Shown: piece by piece, positions 1 through 8,800 of the stretch
How the letters are laid out: every line of letters begins with the position of its first letter
Position numbering within the stretch: the first letter of the stretch is position 1
Source: Pseudomonadota bacterium
GTDB taxonomy: Bacteria; Pseudomonadota; Alphaproteobacteria; Rhodobacterales; Rhodobacteraceae
Reading direction: 5' to 3'
Length of the DNA stretch: 64,000 nucleotides
Assembly: GCA_038533575.1 (NCBI GenBank)
Contig: JBCAYL010000001.1
Location: 1,392,226 to 1,456,225 of the forward strand
Made by a program: the position numbers and the translations under genes
Notes under the pieces: generated by a model
Database searches by the model: none
What the model was told of the DNA's origin: nothing
Seen by the model: only the letters and a program-made list of their open reading frames with translations

Positions 1-1073
1 ACGGCCATGCCGTAGCCCGGCACGATCACGACGCTGTCGGCATCGTTGAGCGAAGCGGCCACGCCATCGGCCTCGATGGCGACTTGCTCGCCCTCCACGG
101 CCATCTGCTCGCCCGCCGAGGCACCGCCCCAGCCGCCGAGGATGACGGAGACGAAGCTCCGGTTCATGGCCTTGCACATGATGTAGGAGAGGATCGCGCC
201 GGAGGAGCCAACGAGCGCGCCCACCACGATGAGAAGGTCATTGCCGAGGCTGAAGCCGATCGCGGCCGCGGCCCAGCCCGAATAGCTGTTGAGCATGGAG
301 ACGACGACGGGCATGTCCGCGCCGCCGATGCCCATGATCAGGTGGTAGCCGATGAAGAGCGCGAGCAGCGTGAGCAGCACCAGCGTCCACGAGCCCGAGC
401 CACCGAGATACATGAACATCAGGATGACCGAGAGCACCGCCGCCGCGGCATTGAGCATGTGCCCGCCCGGAAGCTGCTTGGCGCCCGTGTCGACCTTGAA
501 GGGCAGCATGGAGGAGCCGCCCGCGAGCTTGGCATAGGCGATGACGGAGCCGGTGAACGTGACCGCGCCGATCCAGATGCCCAGCACGAGCTCCACGCGG
601 AGGATCGTGATCTCCACGAAGATCTTCTTGGCGATAAGATCGCCGAAGGCGGAAAGGCCGCCGATGATCTCCGCGGGCATCGCGTCATAGGCGCCGGGCG
701 CGCCGAGCACGAGATCATTCGCTGCGAACGAGGCCGCCTGCGCGTTGATCATCATGTCGGCGTTGAAGCCCACGAAGACCGCCGCGAGACCCACGAGGGA
801 GTGCATGATGGCCACGAGCTCGGGCATCTGCGTCATCTGCACCCGCGTGGCGAGCTGGTAGCCGATGGCCGCCCCGATGGCGATGAGCACGAGTGAGGCG
901 AGCCAGAGCCCCTGCCCCGGTCCAAAGAGCGTCGCCAACACGGCAATGGCCATGCCCGCGATTCCGTACCAGACGGCGCGCTTGGCGCTCTCCTGGCCGC
1001 TCAGGCCGCCGAGCGAAAGGATGAAGAGAACTGCTGCGACGACATAGGCCGCGATGGTGAATCCGAAGTCCAT
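1..1073 (-). CDS. pntB: NAD(P) transhydrogenase subunit beta (3' end outside window)
   Basis: Membrane subunit of the proton-translocating transhydrogenase, which uses the proton gradient to reduce NADP+ with NADH. About 357 N-terminal residues are visible and the frame runs open off the left edge, so the C-terminal part is missing. The visible part is a series of hydrophobic helices (the membrane domain II) leading into the start of the NADP-binding domain, with a VIVPGYGMA stretch at the edge that is typical of PntB. The ATG at 1073 is preceded by an AAGGGACAGG Shine-Dalgarno and lies 13 nt after the pntA stop, so the two subunits form an operon. Identity is firm; only the length is unknown. 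Confidence 0.95.
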   Translation of the reverse strand, partial: MDFGFTIAAYVVAAVLFILSLGGLSGQESAKRAVWYGIAGMAIAVLATLFGPGQGLWLASLVLIAIGAAIGYQLATRVQMTQMPELVAIMHSLVGLAAVFVGFNADMMINAQAASFAANDLVLGAPGAYDAMPAEIIGGLSAFGDLIAKKIFVEITILRVELVLGIWIGAVTFTGSVIAYAKLAGGSSMLPFKVDTGAKQLPGGHMLNAAAAVLSVILMFMYLGGSGSWTLVLLTLLALFIGYHLIMGIGGADMPVVVSMLNSYSGWAAAAIGFSLGNDLLIVVGALVGSSGAILSYIMCKAMNRSFVSVILGGWGGASAGEQMAVEGEQVAIEADGVAASLNDADSVVIVPGYGMA

Positions 1074-1086
1074 GGTGCCTGTCCCT

Positions 1087-2661
1087 TTACGACTTTTGGA
1101 ACATGGCGAGCATGCGCCGTGTCACGAGGAAGCCGCCGAAGATGTTGACGGCAGCCATGAGCACGCCGAGCCCGGCGAGGATGGTGATGAGCGCGCCCGT
1201 CGATCCGATCTGGATCAAAGCGCCCAGGATGATGATCGAGGAGATCGCGTTGGTCACGGCCATGAGCGGCGTGTGAAGCGAATGCGACACGTTCCAGATC
1301 ACCTGGAAGCCGATGAAGACCGAGAGCACGAAGACGATGAAATGCTGCATGAAGCTCGCGGGCGCCACCGTCCCCACGAGGAGGATGAGCGCACCGCCAA
1401 GGGCCAGAAGGCCAACTTGGGTCTGCGTCTGCTTCTTGAAGGCGGCCACTTCTTCGGCGCGCTTCTCTTCCGGCGTTTTCTCCTTCACCGCTTCCTTGGG
1501 CTTTTGCACCGCGATGGCGTTCACCTTGGGCGGCGGCGGCGGGAAGGTGATCTCGCCCTGATGGGTGGCCGTGGCGCCCCGGATCACGTCGTCTTCCATG
1601 TCGTGGTTGACGGCGCCGTCCTTCTCGGGCGTCAGGTCCGTCATCATGTGGCGGATGTTGGTGGCGTAGAGCGTGGAGCTCTGCGTGGCCATGCGGGACG
1701 GGAAATCGGTGTAGCCCACGATGGTCACACCGTTATCCGTGACGATCTTCTCGTCCTTCACCGTCAGCTCGCAATTGCCGCCGCGCTCGGCGGCGAGATC
1801 CACGATGACGGAGCCGGACTTCATCATCTCGACCATGTCTTTCGTCCAGAGCACCGGCGCGTCCCGGTTGGGGATGAGCGCGGTGCTGATGACGATGTCG
1901 ATGTCGGGAGCCATCTCGCGGAACTTGGCGAGCTGCGCCTCGCGGAATTCGGGGCTGGAGGGGGCCGCGTAGCCGCCCGTCGTCGCGCCGTCGGTCTGCT
2001 CCTCGTCGAACTCGAGGAAGACGAACTCGGCGCCCATGGACTCGATCTGCTCGGCCACTTCCGGGCGCACATCGAAGGCGTAGGTGATCGCACCGAGGGA
2101 GGTCGACGTGCCGATGGCCGCAAGTCCAGCGACGCCCGCGCCCACGATCAGGACCTTCGCCGGCGGCACCTTGCCCGCCGCCGTGACCTGGCCGGTGAAG
2201 AAGCGGCCAAAGTTGTTTCCTGCTTCGATAACAGCGCGGTAGCCGGCGATGTTGGCCATCGAGGAGAGCGCGTCCATCTTCTGCGCGCGGGAGATCCGCG
2301 GCACCATGTCCATGGCGATGACGGTGGCGCCCTGCTTGTTGGCGAGCTCCATGAGCTTCTCATTCGCGCCGGGATAGAAGAACGAAATGAGCGTCTGCCC
2401 CTCGCGGAGACGCTTCGTCTCGGTATCGCTCGGGGGCCGCACCTTGGCGACGATATCGGCCTCCTTGAAGAGGTCGGTGGCCTTCTTGACGACCTTCACG
2501 CCAGCGGCCTCGTAGGCGGCATCCGAGAAGCCCGCAAGCGCGCCCGCGCCGGTCTCGATCAGGCACTCATGGCCCAGTTTCTGGAGCTGCGTGGCGCTCT
2601 CGGGCGTCATCGCGACCCGCGCCTCGCCCTCGAAAATTTCCTTCGGCGTTCCGATCTTCAC
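1087..2661 (-). CDS. pntA: NAD(P) transhydrogenase subunit alpha (fused form)
   Basis: NAD(H)-binding subunit of the proton-pumping transhydrogenase. It starts KIGTPKEIFEGEARVAMTP, the family signature, carries an alanine-dehydrogenase-like Rossmann domain (VGAGVAGLAAIG), and ends with about four membrane helices after a charged, proline-rich linker. It is therefore the fused PntA type (about 524 residues, near the 510 of E. coli) rather than the split PntAA/PntAB form. I chose GTG at 2661 because AAGGTGG sits six bases upstream; a GTG at 2670 is the in-frame alternative. pntB follows after 13 nt. Confidence 0.95.
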   Translation of the reverse strand: MKIGTPKEIFEGEARVAMTPESATQLQKLGHECLIETGAGALAGFSDAAYEAAGVKVVKKATDLFKEADIVAKVRPPSDTETKRLREGQTLISFFYPGANEKLMELANKQGATVIAMDMVPRISRAQKMDALSSMANIAGYRAVIEAGNNFGRFFTGQVTAAGKVPPAKVLIVGAGVAGLAAIGTSTSLGAITYAFDVRPEVAEQIESMGAEFVFLEFDEEQTDGATTGGYAAPSSPEFREAQLAKFREMAPDIDIVISTALIPNRDAPVLWTKDMVEMMKSGSVIVDLAAERGGNCELTVKDEKIVTDNGVTIVGYTDFPSRMATQSSTLYATNIRHMMTDLTPEKDGAVNHDMEDDVIRGATATHQGEITFPPPPPKVNAIAVQKPKEAVKEKTPEEKRAEEVAAFKKQTQTQVGLLALGGALILLVGTVAPASFMQHFIVFVLSVFIGFQVIWNVSHSLHTPLMAVTNAISSIIILGALIQIGSTGALITILAGLGVLMAAVNIFGGFLVTRRMLAMFQKS

Positions 2662-2853
2662 GTGTGCCACCTTCTGCTGTGCATGCGCCGCGATGGGCGC
2701 CGGTTTGCTGGGCGTCTAGCGGCATCTCGGGGGGAATCCAACAGCGCCGCGCAGGATTGTTGCGGCCCGAACGCCGCGATGCTGAGCACGCGCCTGATTT
2801 TTGTGCGCAGACCGGGTCTTCTGCCCGCGCGCCACTTCCCCTACACCGCCGCC

Positions 2854-3594
2854 ATGGACCTCGCGGGCAAGACGGCATTCATCACGGGCGGCGGCACGGG
2901 CATCGGTCTGGCCACGGCGCGCGCGCTCAAGGCCCACGGTGCCAAGGTCATCATCGCCGGGCGTCGCAGGGCGGTGCTCGACGAGGCCGCGACAGAAGGC
3001 TTCACGCCTTGTGTGGTGGATGTGAGCGACGAGAGCTCCGTCATCGAAGCATTTGAACAATCAGGCCAAATTGACATCATTGTTGCCAATGCCGGGATAG
3101 CCAAAGGCCAGAACATTCTCTCCAAGGGGCCGAGCCTCTGGCGCGAGATCATGGCCACCAATCTCGACGGCGCCTACTGGACGATCCGCGAAGGCCTCAG
3201 GCGCATGGACACCACGCGCTATGGCCGCGTCATCGCCATTGCCTCCATCGCCGGGCTCCGCGGGCTCCAGGGCGCCCACGCCTATACCGCCTCGAAGCAC
3301 GGCCTCGTGGGCCTCATCCGCGGCCTCGCCGCCGATTTCACCGGCACCGAAGTGACCTTCAACGCCATCTGCCCGGGCTACGTGGACACCCCCATCGTCA
3401 CCGAGAACATCGATCACCTGAAGGCGCGCCTCGGCCTCGATGACGCAGCCGCGCTCAAGGTCATGACCGACCAGAACCCCCACGGCCGTCTGATCTCCGC
3501 CGAGGAAGTCGCCGCCAGCGTCTGCCACCTCTGCGATCCGCTCTCGGGCTCGATCACCGGCACAACCATCGAGATTTCAGGCGGCGCGCGCTAA
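2854..3594 (+). CDS. Short-chain dehydrogenase/reductase (SDR)
   Basis: Classical NAD(P)-dependent SDR of 246 residues. The nucleotide-binding TGGGTGIG motif is at residues 11-18, NAG at 79-81, the catalytic Ser at 131 and the YTASK pair Tyr144/Lys148, and the chain ends in the usual ISGGAR. The frame is open far upstream, but that stretch lies over pntA and is spurious. The start at 2854 gives the standard N-terminus (MDLAGKTAFITGG); an in-frame ATG at 2779 would add 25 residues without homology. There is no convincing Shine-Dalgarno. The substrate cannot be told from sequence; 3-hydroxyacyl or 3-hydroxybutyrate type reductases are possible. It is divergent from pntAB. Confidence 0.88.
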   Translation: MDLAGKTAFITGGGTGIGLATARALKAHGAKVIIAGRRRAVLDEAATEGFTPCVVDVSDESSVIEAFEQSGQIDIIVANAGIAKGQNILSKGPSLWREIMATNLDGAYWTIREGLRRMDTTRYGRVIAIASIAGLRGLQGAHAYTASKHGLVGLIRGLAADFTGTEVTFNAICPGYVDTPIVTENIDHLKARLGLDDAAALKVMTDQNPHGRLISAEEVAASVCHLCDPLSGSITGTTIEISGGAR

Positions 3595-3711
3595 ACCAGA
3601 GCGGTATTTTTGGACACACAGGTGTCACATTCTCGGCCCAAAACAGACTTAGCCCTTCTTTAAAGCTCTCTCGGTACGAGGCGGGGAACACCGCACGAGG
3701 GGCAAACGGGC

Positions 3712-5820
3712 ATGCCAGAGGGTTATCTGGTCACATTAGGCGATGGACAGCTCGGTGTTGGCGACAGCATCGGCGGCCCGCTCACGTCCTTCACCACCAA
3801 CCGCCTCCTCGGTACCGGCAACTGGCAGTGGTCCGGTACGTGGAACGGCTCCACCTTCACCAACGAGGAAGAGCCCGGGGAATACTTCCTCGCGACCAAC
3901 GGCAATGTCTACTTCGTGCCGGCCTTCGGCCCGGTGGACAACATCACCTCCGCGAGCGTCACCAGCACCCAGGGCTATGACGGCAGCGCCGCCGTCAACG
4001 ACGTGCGCGGCACGGCGGCGGACGACGATCTCGATGGCGACGGCAACGCGCAGACCCTCTTCGGCGAAGAGGGTGCTGACACGATCGACGCGGGCGGCGG
4101 GGCCGATACCGTCTTTGGCGGCGAGGGCGGCGATGACATCTCGGGCCAGGGCGGCAGTGACAGCCTTGTCGGCGGCGACGGCAACGACACGATCGCTGGC
4201 GATGGCGGCGCCGATACGCTACGCGGCGGCACGGGCGACGACCTGCTCGAAGGCGGATCGGGCGCCGACAGCCTCGTAGGCGGCTCCGGCAATGACAGCC
4301 TTGAAGGCGGCGCGGGCGCGGACGTGCTCTACGGCGACGAGGATCCCAACGAAAGCACGACCGAGACCCTGCGCTGGAGCGAAGCGGGCTCCGACGGCTT
4401 CGATCTCGGCGAAGGCTTCACACAATTCACCGGCCAGATGGCCGTCACCGTCTCCGTCACCAACAACGGCAACCTCACAAGCGCCCAGATCGACACGGTC
4501 ACCGACCAGTATACCGAGGGCCCCGACAACCTGAGCGACTTCTCCTCGCTCGAGCTCGCCGGGGGCGGCGGCACGGATACCGCAACCACGACGATCGATT
4601 TCGCGGCGACCGGGGATGGCGACACGAGCGACGAGGTCGAGAATGTCCTCTTCCGCGTCAACGACGTGGACAGCGCCGGCTGGATCGACACACTGGAGAT
4701 CAACGCCTTCGACGCCGACGGCAATGCCGTCACCGTGTCGATCACGGCCGAAAACACGGGCAACGTCGTCAGCGGCAACGAGGTCACCTCGGGCGTGGCC
4801 AACGGCAGCGCGAACTCGCAGTCGGGCTCGGTGCTGGTGGAGATTGCCGGGCCGATTGCCTCGGTGGAGATCAGCTACGGCAATGACGGCTCCTCCGGGC
4901 AGCGGATCTGGCTCACCGACGTCAACTTCGACACCATCCCCCTGCCCGCCGGCGATGACACGCTCGATGGCGGGCTCGGCGCAGACACGATGTTCGGCGG
5001 CGCGGGCGCCGATACCTTCGCCGTGGCCGATGCCGACGAAGCCTATGGCGAGGAAGGCGATGACCTTTTCCTGCTCGGGGATTTCGGCGAGGGCAGCTCC
5101 TCGATCCTCATCGATGGCGGCGAGGGCGGTGAGAGCGCGGGCGACACCATCGATCTCAACGGGCAGGCCTCGCTCTCCGACGTCAGCTTCGACCCCGGCA
5201 ATTCAGAGAACGGGACGATCACCCTCATCGACGGCTCGACCGTCACCTTCTCGAATATCGAGAACATCATCTGCTTTACCCCCGGCACCACCATCGCCAC
5301 GCCCCGCGGCGCGCGCCCGGTGGAGAGCCTGCGCCCGGGCGATCTCGTGCTCACGCGCGACAACGGCATCCAGCCGATCCGCTGGGTCGGGCAGCGCACG
5401 GTCCCGGCGATGGAGGATTTCGCCCCCATCGAGGTCGCGCCCAGCGTCCTCTCCGGGGCCACGGCACCGCTCCTCGTCTCGCCGCAGCACCGGCTGCTCT
5501 TCTCGGGCTTCAAGTCAGAGCTCCTTTTCGGCGAGCGCGAGGTGCTCGTGGCCGCCAAACACCTCCTCGACGGGCATGCCGTGCGCCAGAGCCCACGCGC
5601 GGAGGTCACCTACATCCACATCATGTTCGACCGTCACGAGCTCGTCTTCGCCAATGGCGCGGCGACCGAGAGCTTCTTCGCCGGTGACAGCGCCATGGAC
5701 GCCCTCGAAGGCGCGGCCCGCGAGGAGCTCTTCTCGGTCTTTCCGGAATTGCGGAGCGCGGGGCCACGGCCCACCGCGCGCCGCGCGCTCAAGCGCTACG
5801 AGGCCGCCCTGCTCTCCTGA
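3712..5820 (+). CDS. RTX-repeat protein with C-terminal Hint_2 domain
   Basis: A 702-residue acidic protein with no N-terminal signal peptide. Residues about 105-205 hold tandem glycine/aspartate nonapeptides of the GGxGxDxL type, the calcium-binding RTX repeats that mark type I secretion substrates; a second short set lies near 415-435. From Cys521 (CFTPGTTIATP) to about residue 660 it has a Hint_2 domain, with the GDLVLTRDNG, PIRWVG and SPQHRLLF blocks typical of this family. Hint domains in hedgehogs and inteins self-cleave at the leading Cys; whether Hint_2 proteins do so is not established. A GAGG Shine-Dalgarno precedes the ATG. The 3' end overlaps the convergent amidotransferase gene by 25 bp. 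No secretion genes lie nearby. Confidence 0.9.
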   Translation: MPEGYLVTLGDGQLGVGDSIGGPLTSFTTNRLLGTGNWQWSGTWNGSTFTNEEEPGEYFLATNGNVYFVPAFGPVDNITSASVTSTQGYDGSAAVNDVRGTAADDDLDGDGNAQTLFGEEGADTIDAGGGADTVFGGEGGDDISGQGGSDSLVGGDGNDTIAGDGGADTLRGGTGDDLLEGGSGADSLVGGSGNDSLEGGAGADVLYGDEDPNESTTETLRWSEAGSDGFDLGEGFTQFTGQMAVTVSVTNNGNLTSAQIDTVTDQYTEGPDNLSDFSSLELAGGGGTDTATTTIDFAATGDGDTSDEVENVLFRVNDVDSAGWIDTLEINAFDADGNAVTVSITAENTGNVVSGNEVTSGVANGSANSQSGSVLVEIAGPIASVEISYGNDGSSGQRIWLTDVNFDTIPLPAGDDTLDGGLGADTMFGGAGADTFAVADADEAYGEEGDDLFLLGDFGEGSSSILIDGGEGGESAGDTIDLNGQASLSDVSFDPGNSENGTITLIDGSTVTFSNIENIICFTPGTTIATPRGARPVESLRPGDLVLTRDNGIQPIRWVGQRTVPAMEDFAPIEVAPSVLSGATAPLLVSPQHRLLFSGFKSELLFGEREVLVAAKHLLDGHAVRQSPRAEVTYIHIMFDRHELVFANGAATESFFAGDSAMDALEGAAREELFSVFPELRSAGPRPTARRALKRYEAALLS

Positions 5821-6575
5821 GGGCGGAGGCCCGCCGCCCAGTCCCGCGCGGCCGCGCCAAAGGCCTCGAAAAGCGGCCGCGAGACGGGATCCTCGGCGGC
5901 GCGGTACTCGGGATGCCACTGGACGCCCAGCGCAAAGCCCGCGCCACCGGCCACGTAGATCGCCTCGGGCGTGCCATCGGGCGCGGTGCCGTCGATCACG
6001 AGCGTGGGCGCCAGCGCCTTGATCCCCTGCCCGTGGAGCGTGTTCGTGCGCACCACCTCGCTGCCAAAGAGCCGCGCGAAGGGCCCGCCGGGCGTGAGCG
6101 TCACGTCGTGGCGCAGCGCGAACTTCTCCTCGATCGTGCCGTCCGGCGGCATCCGGTGATTGTCGCGCCCGGGCAATTCCCGGATCTCCGGGTAGAGCGA
6201 GCCGCCCATGGCGACGTTGAACTCCTGGAAGCCCCGGCAGATGGCGAGCATGGGCTGGCCCCGGGCCACGAGGCTGCGGATGAGCGGCAGTGTCACCCGG
6301 TCGCGCGCGCGGTCGAAGGTGCCGTGGGCCTCGGTCTCGGACTCGCCGTACTCGGAGGGGTGCACGTTGGCGCGCCCGCCGGTGAAGACGAAGCCGTCAT
6401 AGGTCTCGGCGAGCTCGTCGGCGCCCACGAATGCCGGGTCCGTCGGCACGATGGCGGGCTGACATCCGGCCACCTCGTGGATCGCCTCCACGTTCATCGT
6501 GCCCGCCGCAACGGCGGGGTACTCATCGTTGATGAGGTAGCTGTTGCCGATGATGCCAATGAGCGGGCGACGCAT
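5796..6575 (-). CDS. Class I glutamine amidotransferase-like hydrolase (peptidase C26, PuuD type)
   Basis: A 259-residue protein of the gamma-glutamyl hydrolase family. The nucleophile elbow AICRGFQE carries the catalytic Cys, and QWHPEY near the C-terminus supplies the His and Glu of the triad. The N-terminus RRPLIGIIGNSY and the FTGGRANVHPSEY block are those of gamma-glutamyl-gamma-aminobutyrate hydrolase-like proteins, which release glutamate from gamma-glutamylated amines. The ATG at 6575 has an AAGGAG Shine-Dalgarno at ideal spacing; the longer frame upstream to 6668 is not used. The stop lies inside the 3' end of the convergent RTX gene. The substrate is unknown because no putrescine-degradation genes are adjacent. 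Confidence 0.88.
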   Translation of the reverse strand: MRRPLIGIIGNSYLINDEYPAVAAGTMNVEAIHEVAGCQPAIVPTDPAFVGADELAETYDGFVFTGGRANVHPSEYGESETEAHGTFDRARDRVTLPLIRSLVARGQPMLAICRGFQEFNVAMGGSLYPEIRELPGRDNHRMPPDGTIEEKFALRHDVTLTPGGPFARLFGSEVVRTNTLHGQGIKALAPTLVIDGTAPDGTPEAIYVAGGAGFALGVQWHPEYRAAEDPVSRPLFEAFGAAARDWAAGLRPQESRAAS

Positions 6576-6690
6576 GCGAAATCTCCTTGAGGGAGTGAAA
6601 TAGCCCGATCTCGCGGCAGAAAAAAGCCGCGCGCCCGCAGCTTGGGATGTGCAATGCTCCACAGGCACCCGATTTCGAGGAAAATGCCCA

Positions 6691-7224
6691 ATGATTACGC
6701 TCGCCCATGCCCGGATGATGGCGCGCTACAACGCCTGGCAGAACGCGGCGCATCTCGAAGCCTGCGCGGCCTTGAGCGACGCGGAGCGCTGGACAGAGCG
6801 CGGCGCGTTCTTCGGCTCCATCGCGCGCACGCTCAATCACATCCTGGGAGACGATCAGACATGGCTCGCGCGGCTGCGCCGGGACGAGGCGGGCGCCGCG
6901 GCGCTCGTGGCGCGCTTTCCCTATGCCGACGCGCCCCGCGACTGGGAGACATTCGTCCGCGCGCGCCGGGCCGTCGACGGCGAGATCACCGATTTCATGG
7001 ACGCGCTCGGCGCGGGTGACCTCGACGCCGAGATCCCCTGGCTCCGCGGCACCGAGCGCCTCACCACGCAAGCGGGCTTCATGGTCGCGCATCTCTTCAA
7101 CCACCAGACCCACCACCGCGGCCAGGTCCATGCGATGCTGGGCCAGCTGGGCGTCGCCCCCCCGGTGACCGACCTGATGGTGCTGCCCGGCGGGCCCGCT
7201 CGCCCCATGGAGCGCGGGGACTAG
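6691..7224 (+). CDS. DinB family protein
   Basis: A 177-residue four-helix protein of the DinB/YfiT superfamily of putative metal-dependent thiol-transfer enzymes. It begins with an MARYNAWQN helix and has the HIL (His about residue 50) and HLFNHQTHHRGQ (about residue 134) motifs that supply the three metal-binding histidines. The ATG at 6691 follows GAGGAAA at good spacing, whereas the upstream frame start at 6649 has none. It is divergent from the amidotransferase gene and may share the 115-bp intergenic region. The thiol cofactor and substrate are unknown. Confidence 0.85.
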   Translation: MITLAHARMMARYNAWQNAAHLEACAALSDAERWTERGAFFGSIARTLNHILGDDQTWLARLRRDEAGAAALVARFPYADAPRDWETFVRARRAVDGEITDFMDALGAGDLDAEIPWLRGTERLTTQAGFMVAHLFNHQTHHRGQVHAMLGQLGVAPPVTDLMVLPGGPARPMERGD

Positions 7225-7344
7225 GGAACTGAGTCTCTTCTGTCGCCCTCGCAGCCGCCAGGAAGCGACTGTCCGCGGGCGCATGTTCATGCGCTTGGGC
7301 CATCTTCACTTGCGCCGCCCGTGGTGCCCGTGCCTCATGGCACC

Positions 7345-8271
7345 ATGACGAAGCTCGTGCTCCTCCACAAGGCCTCCTCCATCTACGACGACCGGCCAGA
7401 GACGCGCTACGATTTTCCCAAACAGTATCTCAAAGCCATGGAGGAAGGCGCTGGCGACTGGATTGTCTATCAGGAACCAGCGAAGGTTGGCCCTCGCGGC
7501 TATTTCGCGTGCGCGCGCATCACGGGCATCACGCCCCATCCTGAACTTGCAGGACGCTACTTCGCGCAGATGGCCGACTACCTTCCTTTCGACGCTTCTG
7601 TGCCGCGTGTCATTGACGGCGCTCCAATTGAATCTGCGCTCATGGCCTCCGATGGCGGGTTCAAGAAGGGAGGCGCTGTACAACTCGCAGTGCGCCGCCT
7701 GCCTGCCTCAGAATTCGCTCGCATCTTGGAGCTGGGTTTACCGGACACTCTCGAAGAACAGGAAGCGCGCAGATATGACAACGCCCTAGATAACTTGACG
7801 CCCGGCCTCGCCGAGCCAGTTGGAAGCTTCAAACGCCCGATCTTAGAGCGCCTTACCCGCCGTCCCTATCGCGACGTGGTGTTTCGCCGTCGCGTGCGGG
7901 AGGCATATGACTACCGCTGTGCCTTGTCAGGTTTACGCCTGCGTAATGGCGGCGGCCGCCCAGAAGTACAGGCAGCCCATATCGTACCAGTAGAGGACGG
8001 CGGCAACGACACTGTGTCGAACGGGCTGGCCCTATCAGGGACACTCCATTGGATGTTCGACCGTGGGCTAGTTTCGGTTGCGGACGACGGACGCATACTT
8101 GTCTCGCGCAACAAGGTTCCGACGGATGTAGCCGCCCGCCTCATCTCACCAAGCGGACAAATCCAACTGCCTTCCGCGCGAACGGATCACCCTCCTCCCG
8201 CCTACCTTGCCTGGCACCGCGAGCACCGCTTCGGTCAGTTCGACCCCGACAGCGAAGCCACCCCGTGGTAA
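7345..8271 (+). CDS. HNH endonuclease with possible N-terminal modified-base reader
   Basis: A 308-residue protein. The C-terminal part (about 185-260) is an HNH nuclease fold of the HNH_2 type, with His212 in AAHIVP, Asn226 in SNGLAL and His235 in LHWMFD. The N-terminal 120 residues (GDWIVYQEP then RGYFACARI) look like a PUA/EVE-like beta barrel; fusions of such readers to HNH domains are modification-dependent (type IV) restriction enzymes, but this part of the call is inference. Codon use differs from the neighbours (TTA, CTA, GTA and TCA codons are frequent), suggesting transfer. No methyltransferase is adjacent. Start choice is uncertain: the ATG at 7345 has no clear Shine-Dalgarno and GTGs lie at 7321 and 7324. 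Confidence 0.8.
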   Translation: MTKLVLLHKASSIYDDRPETRYDFPKQYLKAMEEGAGDWIVYQEPAKVGPRGYFACARITGITPHPELAGRYFAQMADYLPFDASVPRVIDGAPIESALMASDGGFKKGGAVQLAVRRLPASEFARILELGLPDTLEEQEARRYDNALDNLTPGLAEPVGSFKRPILERLTRRPYRDVVFRRRVREAYDYRCALSGLRLRNGGGRPEVQAAHIVPVEDGGNDTVSNGLALSGTLHWMFDRGLVSVADDGRILVSRNKVPTDVAARLISPSGQIQLPSARTDHPPPAYLAWHREHRFGQFDPDSEATPW

Positions 8272-8275
8272 GGGC

Positions 8276-8701
8276 CTAGGCCTCCGCCGTTAGCCCTGCG
8301 GCCTCGATGGCCGCGACCGCGGATGCTGCGTCGTTGTCGGAGGTGTCCCCCGTCACACCCACGGCCCCCACGACGCGGCCGCGCGCGTCCTTCAGGAGGA
8401 CGCCGCCGGGGACCGGCACCACGGCGCCGCCGAAGACGCCGTTCACGGCATTCATGAAGTAGGCCTGCCCCTCGGCCCGCGCCATCTGCGCGGAGCCCGG
8501 CATGCCGAGCATCACCGCGCCGTAGGCCTTGCCATGGGCGATGGCGAAACGCCCCGGCGCGGAGCCGTCCGCCCGCTCGAAGGCCACGACGTTGCCGCCG
8601 GCATCGAGCACGATGGCCGAAAGCGGCTTCAGCTCCATCTCCTGCCCGCGGGCCAGCACGCCCCGCACGATGCGCCGCGCCCGGCTGAGTGAAATCGTCA
8701 T
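8276..8701 (-). CDS. glcG: GlcG/HbpS family heme-binding protein
   Basis: A 141-residue DUF336 protein. It shows the family blocks SAIVLDAGGNVVAFERADG, AIAHGKAYGAVMLG and the late GGVLLKDARGRVVGAVGVTGD loop. The family includes E. coli GlcG of the glycolate operon and the heme-binding HbpS; the biochemical role is not settled. It lies directly downstream of malate synthase G, as glcG does next to glcB elsewhere, which supports a glyoxylate/glycolate link. A GGGAGGATAGA Shine-Dalgarno precedes the ATG. It converges on the HNH gene with 4 bp between the stops. Confidence 0.85.
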   Translation of the reverse strand: MTISLSRARRIVRGVLARGQEMELKPLSAIVLDAGGNVVAFERADGSAPGRFAIAHGKAYGAVMLGMPGSAQMARAEGQAYFMNAVNGVFGGAVVPVPGGVLLKDARGRVVGAVGVTGDTSDNDAASAVAAIEAAGLTAEA

Positions 8702-8725
8702 TCTATCCTCCCATCAGGGGCCGAG

Positions 8726-8775
8726 GCCCCCGCCTTCATCTGTCCAAGAATACCTTGGGGGGCCGCGAAGACCCC
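8726..8775 (-). repeat. Intergenic hairpin repeat, copy 1 (diverged)
   Basis: Read on the minus strand it is a G/C hairpin, then CCCCCCAAGGTATTCTTGG, then ACAGATGAAGGCGGGG. The same layout (hairpin, C-run, AGGTA, a CA..A.GAAG block, CGGGG) recurs at 11177, 29786 and 35160. It fills most of the glcB-glcG gap and points the same way as transcription. On the plus strand it is flanked by a second small GGGGCCGAGGCCCC hairpin. Confidence 0.55.
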
Positions 8776-8800
8776 CGCTTCCGCCGCCTTCAAGCGCGCC

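Noticed and set aside
1054-2853. Long open plus-strand frame continuous with the SDR gene
   Set aside because: It lies antisense over pntA with low-complexity His/Arg/Asp-rich translation, and pntA is clearly real on the other strand.
4060-4330. Tandem DNA repeats that could suggest a CRISPR-like or satellite array
   Set aside because: The periodicity is in frame and encodes RTX nonapeptides; there are no spacers.
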